From Arctopsyche grandis (lineage: Eukaryota; Arthropoda; Insecta; Trichoptera; Hydropsychidae), in the NCBI RefSeq assembly GCF_051622035.1, contig NC_135365.1, forward strand, positions 2,532,501-2,596,500: a DNA stretch of 64,000 nucleotides, read 5' to 3'. The notes below the pieces were generated by a model. It ran no database searches. It saw only the letters and a program-made list of their open reading frames with translations, and was not told the DNA's origin. Shown piece after piece: positions 11,448 through 21,245 of the stretch (position 1 is the stretch's first letter; each line of letters starts with the position of its first letter). A program made the translations under genes and the position numbers.

Positions 11448-11889
11448 ACAAAAAAAATGTCGGTGATTTGTCAAAGGGTTTTTTTTTCTTTCGTCGAAAT
11501 AAAATTAATAATCACACATTATCCGATAAATTTTACCTCTGAGATGGATTTAATTATTTGATTTATTTCGACGAGAGAAACAATTGAAGACATTATCCGA
11601 TAAAATTTACCTCTGAAATGATTTAATTAATTGATTTATTTCGACGAGAGAAACAATTGAAGACAAAAAAATTTCCTTTGATAAAACCGACAACGTCTCG
11701 GGTTGAGAAGACATCGCTCGGTCACCCATACTAACACATAATATATGCTCAGTAGCTGCGCATTACGGGGAAGTAAAAATAATAATTCTTTGATTTTTTT
11801 TCGATCTTAGGCGTATCTACGTAAGTCAAAACATCTTCGACAAACAAAAGTCGAGGATTATCTGTATGTGATTGTTGATGATCTAATTT
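11448..11889. repeat. Foldback element interior with a 77-bp tandem repeat
   Basis: CATTATCCGATAAA.TTTACC to AACAATTGAAGAC occurs twice head-to-tail (about 11517-11594 and 11594-11664). It is followed by GTCTCGGGTTGAGAAGACAT and CTCGGTCACCCATACTAAC, then AT-rich DNA. No ORF. The last string faintly recalls 5S rRNA box C (see rejected items). Confidence 0.6.
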
Positions 11890-12211
11890 TAGGTCAATCT
11901 CGAAAATTTATTTAAATTGGGCATGTTCTGTTTTAACTTTCAATATTTTATTTTAATTTTAATATATTGATTATGATTTTATTTTGATATTTGAATTTAA
12001 TTTTAATATAATAATAATATTTTTAATTTTGATATTTAATTTCAATTTTTAAATTTAATTTTTATTTCGATATTTTGTACGCTACTGGTTTAATCCTGCT
12101 GGTTAAATCGTTGGACCAAATTCGTCGTTGGTTTGATCCGTACGCAGCATAAGTGTAGCTGAAGATGAAGATGGCAGAGGTGAAGCAGTAGAAGATAGCG
12201 CTGCGACCTGA

Positions 12212-12838
12212 CTAAGATTTCGCAGGTTTTATAGGAGAAGGAGGAGAAGCAGAAACAGAAACAGTAGAAGCAGAAACAGTAGCACACCCAGGAGTAGATG
12301 CTGAAGCTAAAGCAGACGCGAGTGAAGTTGAAGCTGAATAAGGCGGAGGTGAAACGGTAGAGGATGCCGCTATAACGTCATACGGGCATCTGACAGGTGT
12401 TTGTTTATGTACTGTAGTATTGTTACATTCAGTTGACAGTGTGGAGAGTTCTCGTAATGTTACCTCGCCCGATTGCAGAGTTGTAGGTTCAACAAAAACA
12501 GCTGGAGCCAGAGCTGCTGGAAAGGGACGACACATCATCCTCTTTATTTCACCGACATCAGAGTGGATAGTCTGGAGGGACTCCACAGCGATTTTTAGCG
12601 AGGCCAGGTTATTAAAAGCGACGCGTGCGATGGATACTATATTTTTAATTTCGTCGCTGATGTATCGCACCCTGTCCTTGGTAAGGACATTGGCACCAGA
12701 TCCTTTTTTTGAAAGGTCCGCGAGTATTCTCTGGCTTATAGTAACAATATCCTCCATGGTAGAATGCGAACGATTTAACACGTCCAGACACAACGATAGC
12801 ACACGATACAATATGTGTAATAGTCCTTTACCATGCAT
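12212..12838 (-). pseudogene. LINE-1A ORF1, N-terminal half
   Basis: The likely start is the internal Met at about 12758 (MEDIVTISQRILADLS). A predicted coiled region follows, with heptad-like spacing of I/L/V (YISDEIKNIVSIARVAFNNLASLKIAVESLQ), then a Ser/Ala/Pro-rich linker full of SAST repeats. Coiled-coil plus low-complexity linker is the expected layout of a LINE ORF1 protein upstream of its RNA-binding end. The frame is lost before the foldback insertion at 12137. Confidence 0.65.
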
Positions 12839-12945
12839 ACATATGAAGAGCGGGTAGTATCACCATACATATATAGTATCGTTTTAAACGATATACGTTG
12901 TATATTATAAAAAAAAACAATAAATATCATTAAATCAAGTAATGT

Positions 12946-13270
12946 TTTTCGACAAATATGTGAGGAAAACGAGGAGGATTTTGAGCGCTTTTTATTACAA
13001 ACAGAAGTTCGTTGGTTATCGAAGGGTATTTGTCTTAATCGTGTTGTTATAATTTGGAACAGAATTGTATCCTTTATGAGTGATAATCAATTTGGGGAAG
13101 GTACAAAATTTGGCACAAAATGCGATATATTTGAAATATTTAATTTCTCAAACAACAGGCGCTTCAAGAACCTGGAAACAATTATTGGAAGTTTTACCAT
13201 TTATGTAATTCAAGACAACGGCACCATTCGCATACTCAATCTTCTTGTTGTTCATCTAGGTATGTCTTAA
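12946..13270 (+). pseudogene. hAT-like transposase fragment (FAM200/ZBED5 type)
   Basis: Reading from about 12949 gives FRQICEEN, FLLQTEVRWLSKGICLNRVV and IVSFM. The motif TEVRWLS.G..LNR is highly characteristic of the central part of hAT-superfamily transposases of the FAM200/ZBED5/SCAND3 kind. Only about 105 codons remain and neither terminus nor BED finger is present. Flanking TIRs were not found. Confidence 0.7.
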
Positions 13271-13439
13271 ATGAAACATCTGGCTTACAAAGTGGGCACT
13301 AAGCATGTTATTGTTGCCGTTTATTTGCATAAAATTATGTTGATCCATATTATATCTTACTTATCTAATTTTTATTAATTTGAAATGAAAAAAAAAGTTC
13401 AATTTTGAATGCAAAACCTATATAATTTGTGTTATTTAC

Positions 13440-13960
13440 ATTATTATAAAGCTCCAAGTAATACAAAATAAATCCCTAAAAATAATTTATAATACACCCA
13501 TATATACTAAGTTGAAAAAACTGCATGCCATATATAATATTCCGTTTGTTACAGACATTACTAACAAACTAACCAGTAGATTCTATGACAGAATCACTAA
13601 TAACCACACACTTGTGAAGTGAGTCTCGATGATTACAATAAAATGTCTATACCCTTCAGGTATAACACACAGATTACCTAAACACAACCTGCTTTAGGTC
13701 ATCGAATTTAGACAGTCTTTAATTAATATTATGTATTAGATGTATTATGAGCATTTATAAGAATTGTAAATAGGTTTTTGAGCTCTTTTTTCTATTACGC
13801 TGTACATATTAACATTATAATAATATAATACTATGATTACTAACCAAATTAAATTAAATTGTAAAATAGAAAATGATCAGTAGATCAGTAGCTATTACAA
13901 TAGATATAAGATGTATTGTGAACATAATTTCGTAATAATAAAAAGCATTTAAAAATCAAA
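13440..13960 (+). mobile_element. Jockey-like LINE, 3' end
   Basis: The opening encodes TPIYTKLKKLHAIYNIPF and TDITNKLTSRFYDRI, the conserved last part of a Jockey-type ORF2. It is followed by a 3' UTR ending AATAATAAAAAGCATTTAAA. A second copy lies at 48556-49046, and partial inverted copies lie at 25080-25260 and 47925-48187. Confidence 0.75.
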
Positions 13961-14848
13961 AATCAAATGCTTTCAGACTGTTGAGAAAGATGACCATCAA
14001 CGGGTTCATATGAGTGCAGTGAAGTAGGTGTGGATGTGTATGAGTACGAAAAAGTCTTATTGCATTATGATAATTACATGAGAAATGAAACGCAAGCAAT
14101 TTTAAATCAATCATATTTATTTTTTTAAATAGATAAAAAGAAAATTCATATTTTATACACACGGGGAGATTCAGATTCAGTGCATGGATGTACATACATA
14201 GTTTTGCCTTGCAACAGTCATAATTTGACGAGGCAAAGCTAAATCCAGATTATATGATAACTAATAAATACATATTTAATATACAATTTGATCTATGTAA
14301 TAAATATACGAATGGTTCTTTACTTATATAAATATTTTTATTGCAGAACTCATTGTACTCCTATATGGATGTATGCATGCAGATTGTCATGGGAACCACA
14401 TCGTAGACTATACTCCTAATGTCCTAATATAATATTAGAAAATAAATATCGAAACGTTTCTATGAGAAACAAAATAATGTACCAAATAAAAATTTCGAGC
14501 ATAAATCATAACTAGAGACACGTACATATTTTGGGCATCTATTTTTATGAAGAGTTTAATTTTAAATAATAAAAAATTTCGATGAATTTTAATAAAATTT
14601 ATATACATACATATGTATATACAATTTAAAAGACAACTCAACAATTAAAAAATAATAGAAAAATTCAAAAATGTTTTGGAATTAAAATTACAACGAAAAA
14701 AATTCGGGTGTGACCAACCCATGACTTTATCTATGTATTTGAGGAATATAAGAAGGTTACAAAACAAAATTCGATATTGAACTGATGACTATGATAGCGA
14801 TACAAATTGAGCGCAAATGTATGGAAACTTGCACAAAACAAAAGTTCT
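13961..14848. other. AT-rich spacer, no gene seen
   Basis: No recognisable exon, RNA gene or transposon end. Confidence 0.5.
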
Positions 14849-15890
14849 ACTTCCGGTTGTCTGATTGTGTTCAAATTTTTTTTATTACTAAAAATCACTA
14901 TCAGTATCATACTCATTAAATATCAAGAAAATAAAAATAATTTTAAAGGTCAAAATAAAATATTGAAATATTGTTTTAAAAAAAATACTACTTCCGGTTT
15001 ACGAATTCTGACCAAAACCCTACCAGCTCTAAGTTAGTACATAAAGGATAGAAATATAAATTTTCAGCTTAATACGTTCAGGGGTGCGGACAGAGTAGTG
15101 GGCACAACATTTTTGACCTTTCTACGAGGAAAAAAATCCCACTTCCGGTTCATTAAATTAAGTAATTTTTTTTTTATTTTTACTTAAAACCACTATTTTT
15201 ATTATACATAATAAATATCAAGAAGCTTAAAACAATTTAAAAGGTCAAAATAAAATAATGAAATATTGTTTTAAAAAAAAATACTACTTCCGGTTTACGC
15301 ATTCTGACCAAAACCCTACCAGCTCTAAGTTTGTACATAAAGGATAGAAATATAAATTTTCAGCTTAATACGTTCAGGGGTGTGGACAGAGTAGTGGGCA
15401 CAACATTTTCGACCTTTCTAAGAGAAAAAAATCCCACTTCCGGTTTATAAAATATAATATTTTTTTTTTATTTTCATCAAATTGATACAAGAATTATACT
15501 TGAATTTTTTTGTGACGAACACACATGTTTAAGGGGTCGAAAAAAATAGTGGAAGAAAAATCGAACAAGAGTAAACTGCTACTTCCGGTTGACGGATGCT
15601 AACTAAATTTTATAATTAACTTGGTATTAAACTTAAACTTCTAGATATGAAATTTCAGTTCAATAAACCAAAAGGTTTCTGAAAAAAACATAAAAAACTT
15701 CGATTCTCTAGAGTAAAAGTACTACTTCCGGTTCAGATAGAAATATTTAAAAAATATGAGGTTATAAAAATTATTATTTGTATCATATTTAAAAAAAATT
15801 CAGTCCGATTCAGTTAATGGTTTGGGAGATAATTGAATTCAAAAACTTAAAAAAAGAGGACACCTATAAGGCGAGGTACCATTTCCGGTC
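14849..15890. repeat. Array of eight diverged ~147-bp units, each with ACTTCCGGTT
   Basis: The decamer ACTTCCGGTT is exact at 14849, 14990, 15141, 15286, 15436, 15581 and 15724, and degenerate (ATTTCCGGTC) at 15881. Spacings are 141, 151, 145, 150, 145, 143 and 157 bp. Two-unit blocks starting near 14960 and 15240 are near-identical over about 180 bp, a recent duplication. Other units share only the decamer and AT-rich filler. ACTTCCGG is the reverse complement of CCGGAAGT, the consensus ETS/GABP site. Confidence 0.85.
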
Positions 15891-15989
15891 AACTTAAAAA
15901 TTTGAAAAAAATTTACGTCGTGTCGATAAGAATTTCAGTAACCGGTACTAAATTTCAGTTCGATAGGACTAACGGTGTTAAAATTATCC

Positions 15990-16162
15990 CCAAAATACAC
16001 ACCCACACAGACACACACACACACACATTTTTTCTAGATCATGAAAACGTGATCAGTGATCGATTCCGAGTTCGAACCAGTCAAAATCTCGAGTTCGAAT
16101 TTTCGCATGACCACAAAACTTCATCTATTGTTACTACGTACATAGATAAAGTAAAAACATGA
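15990..16162. repeat. (AC)n microsatellite plus dispersed 3' module
   Basis: A CACACAGACACACACACAC tract is followed by a module ending CTCGAGTTCGAATTTTCGCA, ACAAAACTTCATCTATT and ACTACGTACATA. The last part recurs at 56277-56345, so the ACTTCCGG array and this tail probably form the end of one dispersed repeat family. Confidence 0.65.
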
Positions 16163-16253
16163 ATATAAAAATACAAAGACAAATAATATGAACATAAAAA
16201 TATAATACCAATTAAAATTTATTAAAACTCAACATGGAGCATATTTCTATAGA

Positions 16254-16478
16254 TTATTTTTTGAGATTCGTGCGACGATCGGTAACAATTATATTGTATT
16301 TACTAAAATACCTTTCAGCATCCACACTATTGACGGGACACCAAATAGATTTTAGAGCTGCACAATCAAACTCTTCATATTTCATTTTTGTTGCCATAAA
16401 TAATAGCAATATATCCGGCGTGGATTCACTTTTTGTATTCTCTATTAATTGTCTAAAATAGTGCTGACGTCCTTCCAA
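16254..16478 (-). pseudogene. hAT transposase C-terminal fragment
   Basis: Encodes IWCPVNSVDAERYFSKY and TDRRTNLKK. The motif P.(N/S)S.D.ER.FS.Y..I..DRR..L is the conserved C-terminal dimerisation region of hAT-superfamily transposases. The fragment is 74 codons long and has no upstream catalytic core in frame. Confidence 0.75.
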
Positions 16479-16525
16479 ACAGCTTCTGTTTATTTAAGTC
16501 AGGTTTCTAAAAAAAACAAAACTGT

Positions 16526-16864
16526 TTATTTAACATTAATATTAGATTTTGTACCTGCAACAGATGGATTGAATAGTTTACTCAATAGTCTTGAGTGCGA
16601 GTCTAGTTTTAAGACGCTTTTTTGAGCAGCCTTTTGGATACACAGCTCCAACCGTCTTCTTTTGTTCAGTTCAGTAGTAGACAAAAGCAGTTGCTTGGTT
16701 TCAACAGGAAAAACACCGTCTATGGTAAACTGCAAGCTCTGTTTTATCCCCTCAATTTCTTCACATAATAAATGGGCGAAGGGATAGGGAGATCCTTCTA
16801 AATTGTCTATTAATTTTATAAATTTTATACAATATTTTACGAATTTAGCATCTATTAGCAAAAT
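16526..16864 (-). pseudogene. Probable hAT transposase fragment, upstream part
   Basis: About 110 codons in a frame different from the fragment at 16254-16478 and just upstream of it. It has a charged helical composition (EEIEGIKQSLQF, LNKRRRLELCIQKAAQKS). I do not recognise a motif; position and direction suggest it belongs to the same decayed hAT element. It could instead be unrelated 3'-flank of the OCRL gene. Confidence 0.35.
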
Positions 16865-16946
16865 GTCCAAAATACGTGTCTCAAAATATGTAAATAAAAA
16901 ATAAAAGGTAACGAATAACATTACATTTTTTTCAGTGCAGATGAAA

Positions 16947-19470
16947 CTAATCACCGAATACCATATGGGTTTGATTGTTCACTAAGAAGTGATGCACAAA
17001 CATGGCTTTTTTCCTATCATATAGTGGTTTAGATTTATGTTGGGGCGGGTCTCTCAGAAATAGCGCTCCGAAGAGGCTGGCCAGAGTTTTGGAGTCGGTG
17101 CCGTTTTCGCCGCTGTGATTCAACACCTCTTGCAAAAAGCTGCACAGGTACAGGTAGACGGCTTTCTTCGGCGCGGGCAGCTGCGCAATGATCTGCTTGC
17201 ACAGCAGATAGTTGGACGAGGCGTTGAGGCACGCATAGTGGTGATTGTACGGAATGATCGGCTCCGAAGTGCTCTCTAGTAGCATCATCAGCGCTTCGGT
17301 TACGGAATGTATGGAGCCGGGCAGCTCGTCGAGCGATCCGCTGTCGAGCCAGTCGCGAACGCCCAGCAGCTCGCAATGCCGGCCCGGCAGCTTGAACAGG
17401 TTCGGCTCGTTCAGACCATTCACATAAATGTGATTGACTAGGAAGTACACCTCCTTCGGTATGAGGTACGGATTTTGTTGGTTCGGCACTTCTGATTCGA
17501 TCAACCTTTTGTAATGGACTTCTCGTACGGGCGCCTTCAAGTGGATCAAGGTTTCTATAGACGTGCCGAAGCAGCTCTTTTTGTACGTGCCATTCACCGT
17601 GATGAATATGTCCTTGCCGCCGTCCAGATGCAGCACGAGGATGTCGTACAGTTTGTCCTCGCCCGAGTTGAACTTGAACGCAGACTTTTTGTAGATGAAG
17701 ACTTCGAGTCTCACGTCGCACTTCTCGCCGGGGTTCAAGCATTTGGTGTACGGCTCTATATTCAACCAGTCCTTGCAGTACGTAGACTCTTCAAGCTTTT
17801 TGATGAATTCAAACTGGACCGGCACCTGGCCAGTGTTGGCGATGCATACCTCCTGCGCTTGCGGCTCTAGATACTTGACGTTGTCGAAGATTATCTCGGT
17901 CGGCTCGACGGTGACGTGCGGCAGGAATTCATTCTCCAGTTTATCTAACTTCTTGATTACGTCTTCGTGAACTTTGCGGTATTTCTTCAAATCGATGACT
18001 TTCACCTGTGAGATGAAGAGCGCGCTCACCGGTTTGTGGTCGCTGATGTTCAATTGGGGATGGCTTTGGTAAGACAGCTGCTTGATATCTTCTCCTTTCC
18101 AAAATATTCGATCGCACCAAGCGGGCGCTCTGACTTTTTCGCTGGAATCCCAATTGTCCGTACCTGGATCGTATTTATACGTCGGTTGGAAGGTTATAGC
18201 GCCTTCGGTGAACCCGTTCAACACGTTGCTGGCCTCACACTGAATCCTCAGCTGATCGGCACCCAAAACTGCCTCTATATTATTCTTCAGTAGCAGTTCT
18301 TTAACGGTGACGTGATTCATATTGGTGATTCTGTAATTCAAATCGCCGAGCCAGAATATTTGATTGTGGTCCTTTATCGTTTTGTTGGGATATATTCTTG
18401 AGAAGTGGGTCCTGTTGCATATGTCGTGATAGTCTTGATTGCGCCTATCGTACTCTTCGACGTGTGCCGCCAGATGCGAGTTAACAAAGCAGAACGAAGT
18501 GTTGTGGAGTTCAAATCTAATGGAAACTCCACCTTTGTTGCCCATCTTGCCCATGATTCCCGTTCCGACGGTGTCGTACGCAACGTTCTTAATATGCTCC
18601 ATGTGTTGCCTTTGAGCGTATATTATCAGCATCATGCCGACGAGTCGGACCAGTTCGACTTTGTGATATTTGGTTCTGGTGTCTAATCCAGCGTTGACGG
18701 CGTCCAGCCATTCGTTCTCCCTGATGGTGAAGTCGAACAGAAGCGCCTCCTTTGACAGATCCAACTCTTGAAAGCCGACAGCGTAGATGTCCGGCGGGGA
18801 TGAATCCACGGTGAGCCAAGTCTTCAGAGAAGCTGTCGGCGGTTGCCCGTTGATATTCCAAGTGCCGACGAATATCTTGAACGACTGTGTGTACGTGTAG
18901 TCGTACTCTTTCATCTTCATTTGGTATTTGATCATGCTGTCTCTGACAGCTGAAGGTGTGATGCCTCGGGCGATTTGCTGACGAGAGACTACTATGTCGG
19001 GGCTTCCCATCTCGGTTGACGATACGTTGCTCTTCTTGGAGCCGGTGTATTTGTGCAGCCAGGTGAACTGGCGCGCCTCTGGGAATTTTTCCGCTATTTC
19101 GATGGCTCTGAAGAGCTCGTCGATGAACTCGGCTGTGGGTTTGCCATGTTTCAGTTCGAATTGGATTTTAAGTTTCTTGGAGGAGACGGTGACGTAGAGG
19201 AGGAATTCGGTGTCGGAGCTGGCGTCGTCTATTTCGCATTTGAAGCTCGAGTCGACGGGGACCACCCTCTCGATGGAGGTCTGAGAATGATGCCGTCAAG
19301 GACGACATGCAGAGGGCGTAGTCATCGTCGGAGGTGACCAGCGCTAAGACGTGTTCTCGAGGAAGCCATTCAGCTCCAACGAGGGCTGCGTCACCCAATA
19401 TGGCAGCCACTCGTTTTCCGATGGCGAATTTTGCCGCAACTGCAGCAGCCACACTCTCACTCACGTTCAT
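16947..19470 (-). CDS. Ocrl: OCRL/INPP5B-type inositol polyphosphate 5-phosphatase
   Basis: Dephosphorylates PI(4,5)P2 and related 5-phosphates on endosomes, Golgi and clathrin-coated membranes (family knowledge). Order seen: an N-terminal PH-like segment (19470 to about 18960); the 5-phosphatase domain with FVGTWNINGQ, NKGGVSIRF, NSHLAAH, WLGDLNYR, PAWCDRIFW and SDHKPVSALF; an ASH domain (FDNVKYLEPQ, NTGQVPVQF, FGTS); and a C-terminal RhoGAP-like domain (LFKLPGR, PGSIHSVTEALM) ending MVFGD. The RhoGAP arginine finger position carries Lys, matching the known inactive GAP of this family. Length is about 830 residues, near the usual 850-900. It is a single exon with one frame break at 19281-19290. 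Start is ATG at 19468-19470. Confidence 0.93.
19281..19338 (-). other. Frame break in OCRL: indel or 58-bp micro-intron
   Basis: The N-terminal frame (VLALVTSDDDYALCMSS) must shift to reach IERVVPVDSSFKC; the downstream frame meets a stop just upstream of 19290. Two readings fit. Either there is one extra base near TTCTCAG (19287-19281), so the PH strand YALCM stays coding, or there is a GT-AG intron from 19338 to 19281 (58 bp, phase 0, branch-like CTTGAC). The LALV.S.D.YAL stretch looks like the family's PH strand, which favours an indel or assembly error. Confidence 0.7.
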
Positions 19471-19892
19471 CGTGAACCGGCGAGCATCTGACAGTTAACA
19501 ACTGACGTTTCTCGCTCAGTGCTGCCAGCACTAATATTTACACACAAATTTGTAAACGGACAATTTCGCACATGGCAATCTCGTACACGACAAACCCTGC
19601 CACGAAGATTGCGAATACGCAATATGTTTTTTTTTTTTTTTTTAAGTTATTTGCAATCGACCCATCGGTCATAAGCAGATTTTATAACAATTTAATTTAT
19701 CAGAAGATTTGGCAATTCATTAATTGCCAACTTTTTATCCATTACTCGAGCACTCTGCGGCGCTTTAGTCTAGTGTCTTTTGCACTAGACTTTATAAGAG
19801 CTTTTGCCAGCTCGTTTGAGTGGGTTTCGAGTCTACGCTTGTAGTTTTTTGTATAACTTTCTATTTCCGTTTTAATTGTTGGTATAGATAAG
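19471..19892. other. 5' flank of OCRL, no gene seen
   Basis: Contains the presumed promoter side of the minus-strand OCRL gene and a T17-like tract around 19627-19643. No TATA-like element at a convincing position and no further coding sequence. Confidence 0.4.
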
Positions 19893-20043
19893 TGGCGGCT
19901 CGTCCTAATGGGCTGCCGGGCTGCAGCCCCTCCTATAAAATTCTAAGATATATGTTTAATAATACATTTAATATTTTATTTATTAATGATATTTTTTTTA
20001 TTAGTTGGATGGACGAACTATTGGGGCCTTCGACAGAGTAAAT

Positions 20044-20091
20044 ATTACTTACAATATCACCCATATCCAAAAGGGTGATATTGTAAGTAAT
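20044..20091. repeat. Perfect 19-bp hairpin
   Basis: ATTACTTACAATATCACCC (20044-20062) and its exact reverse complement (20073-20091) are separated by 10 bp. Lies in the subterminal region of the hAT element. Confidence 0.9.
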
Positions 20092-20213
20092 GTTGACCAT
20101 TTCGAAGACCCCACTAACTTGTATGGTGACAGATGAATTAAAATATTGCTGTACTGGTTGTAAAGTGTTACAGCGCCGCGCTGAACGCTGCGCAGCCCGG
20201 AGTTTCGGAACGA

Positions 20214-20259
20214 GAAAGAGAAAGAGCTATTTGCAACTGCAGATAGCTCTTTCTCTTTC
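20214..20259. repeat. Perfect 17-bp hairpin
   Basis: GAAAGAGAAAGAGCTAT (20214-20230) and its exact reverse complement (20243-20259) are separated by 12 bp. Second hairpin in the same hAT subterminal region. Confidence 0.9.
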
Positions 20260-20545
20260 ACTCACTCTGCCGTTTTGTACTGGACAGTCGGCAGCCTTCG
20301 CCTGTTAAACGACATTCATCTGTCAGTTTGTTTAAGATTTCGCGCGCTTGATCTTACATTTGATTAGTTGAATCACACGATCACAGCTTTATTCGTTTTC
20401 GTTACTCTTAATTGGTTGTGTACGAGCCCTCATCAAATCTTCGGTGAGTCGTTTTCATTTTGATAACAGCAAACTTTTTTCAAATCTGTTAAGCTTTTTC
20501 TCGTAATTTTTATTTAAATATATTAAGATTTTTTTTCTTTTAAAA

Positions 20546-20840
20546 ATGGAAGAACAAAAGAATTCAGTAAAATATTTACAAAATTTGCACTTTTCGCAAC
20601 TAGAACTTACCGAAAAAGTCGCTATAAAAGCATTAGGCTGCCTCACGCCCAATTTAATTATTTCACAGCCTGCAACTAGTAGATCTTTTAGTTACTCGCG
20701 AAAATTTAATCCAGACATTTATAAAAAATACAATTGGTTAGCGAGATATACAGAAAAAAACGCGTTATTTTGTTATCCGTGTCTTTTGTTTGGAGGCGAG
20801 TCGCCATGCGAAGCATCTTGGACGAAAACAGGAGTTATTG
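20546..20840 (+). pseudogene. hAT transposase N-terminus with TTF-type zinc finger
   Basis: MEEQKNSVKYLQNL, then FNPDIYKKYNWLARY, FCYPCLLFG and WTKTG. The spacing W..Y......FC.PC.LF...WTKTG is the TTF-type zinc finger at the start of ZMYM1-like/DUF4371 hAT transposases. The reading frame is intact for about 98 codons and is then replaced by foreign sequence at 20841; the catalytic core is not present in the window. Confidence 0.8.
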
Positions 20841-21245
20841 TGTGGCGGCTCGCTTATACGACATGGTCGAGTTTGGTTGCCTTCCTCCGAGTGGGGACCA
20901 AGCCGGCTGGGTTCGGAGAGCCACTACTCACTCTGTCTTCAGCTGTCATATAATAAACACGTGCATCAACATGCCAGTCGTCTCATTCGTTCATCCTCCA
21001 TACTGGTGACCCCCGACATCGAGCCACGCAGCCTCGATCAATTTCAACATGCCGCTCATCCCTGCCTCGCCGAGCCAGGCTACCCGCTACCAGCTACCCG
21101 CCGCGCCCCCATCGCCATCAACACAGCACGCCGCGGCCCGCGGGTGACAATAAACGAGCAGACACGGCTACCTACCTACCTACCTACCTGGAGTCCAGCC
21201 ACAACGTCGATGACAGGTGCTTAAAAAATGGGGGAGCGAATGAGA
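20841..21245 (+). mobile_element. LTR-retrotransposon 5' end: short LTR, tRNA-Trp-type primer site
   Basis: A possible LTR 20841-21000 begins TGTGGCGG, contains ATAATAAAC and ends CCTCCA. Three bases later TGGTGACCCCCGAC (21004-21017) matches the complement of the tRNA-Trp 3' end (TGGTGACCCCGAC) except for one extra C. A purine tract AAAAAATGGGGGAGCGAA follows at 21223-21240. Use of tRNA-Trp is known for CsRn1-type Ty3/gypsy elements. No gag-pol and no matching 3' LTR were seen. Confidence 0.55.

Larger units (their letters stand above)
9621..12136. mobile_element. Foldback / Mutator-like element with long inverted ends (2.5 kb)
   Basis: The left end CCAAACCAACGACGATTTTG and the reversed right end TCAAACCAACGACGAATTTG are inverted copies. 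Both continue into AACCAGTAGCGTACAAAATA, a run of AT-rich units, and CTAAAATTAGATCATC. Both sides are flanked by TCCGTACGCA (9611-9620 and 12137-12146), a perfect 10-bp target duplication lying within LINE-1A ORF1. A 9-11 bp duplication with long, internally repeated termini fits Mutator-like/foldback elements; the superfamily is inferred, because no transposase is present. The interior holds subterminal direct repeats and LINE-1B (10081-11337). Confidence 0.8.
5090..12860 (-). mobile_element. LINE-1A: CR1/L2-like non-LTR retrotransposon, interrupted twice
   Basis: One minus-strand LINE can be followed from an ORF1 start near 12758 to a 3' tail ending in TAAAA repeats near 5090. Its parts are ORF1 N-terminal half (12212-12838), ORF1 C-terminal half (9156-9629), ORF2 with endonuclease and reverse transcriptase (7016-9178), an ORF2 C-terminal segment (6477-6764) and the end of ORF2 plus 3' UTR (5090-5569). 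The foldback element 9621-12136 separates the ORF1 halves and the piggyBac element 5519-6472 splits the ORF2 end. Frameshifts and stops show it is dead. Confidence 0.85.

Noticed and set aside
11690-11780. 5S rRNA-like sequence (CGGTCACCCAT..ACTAAC on plus)
   Set aside because: Only the box C-like GGGTGACCG and a TTAGTA string match; the rest does not align, and it lies inside a foldback transposon. Too weak to call.
12090-12287. Cys/Phe-rich minus-strand frame
   Set aside because: It is an out-of-frame reading of the repetitive Ser/Ala linker of LINE ORF1.
14849-15890. CRISPR-like array
   Set aside because: The repeat is only 10 bp, the spacing is about 147 bp, and the genome is animal; no cas genes.
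17035-19337. Several open frames on both strands overlapping OCRL (for example 17035-17742, 17514-17870)
   Set aside because: They are shadow frames of the GC-rich OCRL exon, with Arg-rich or low-complexity translations and no domain.
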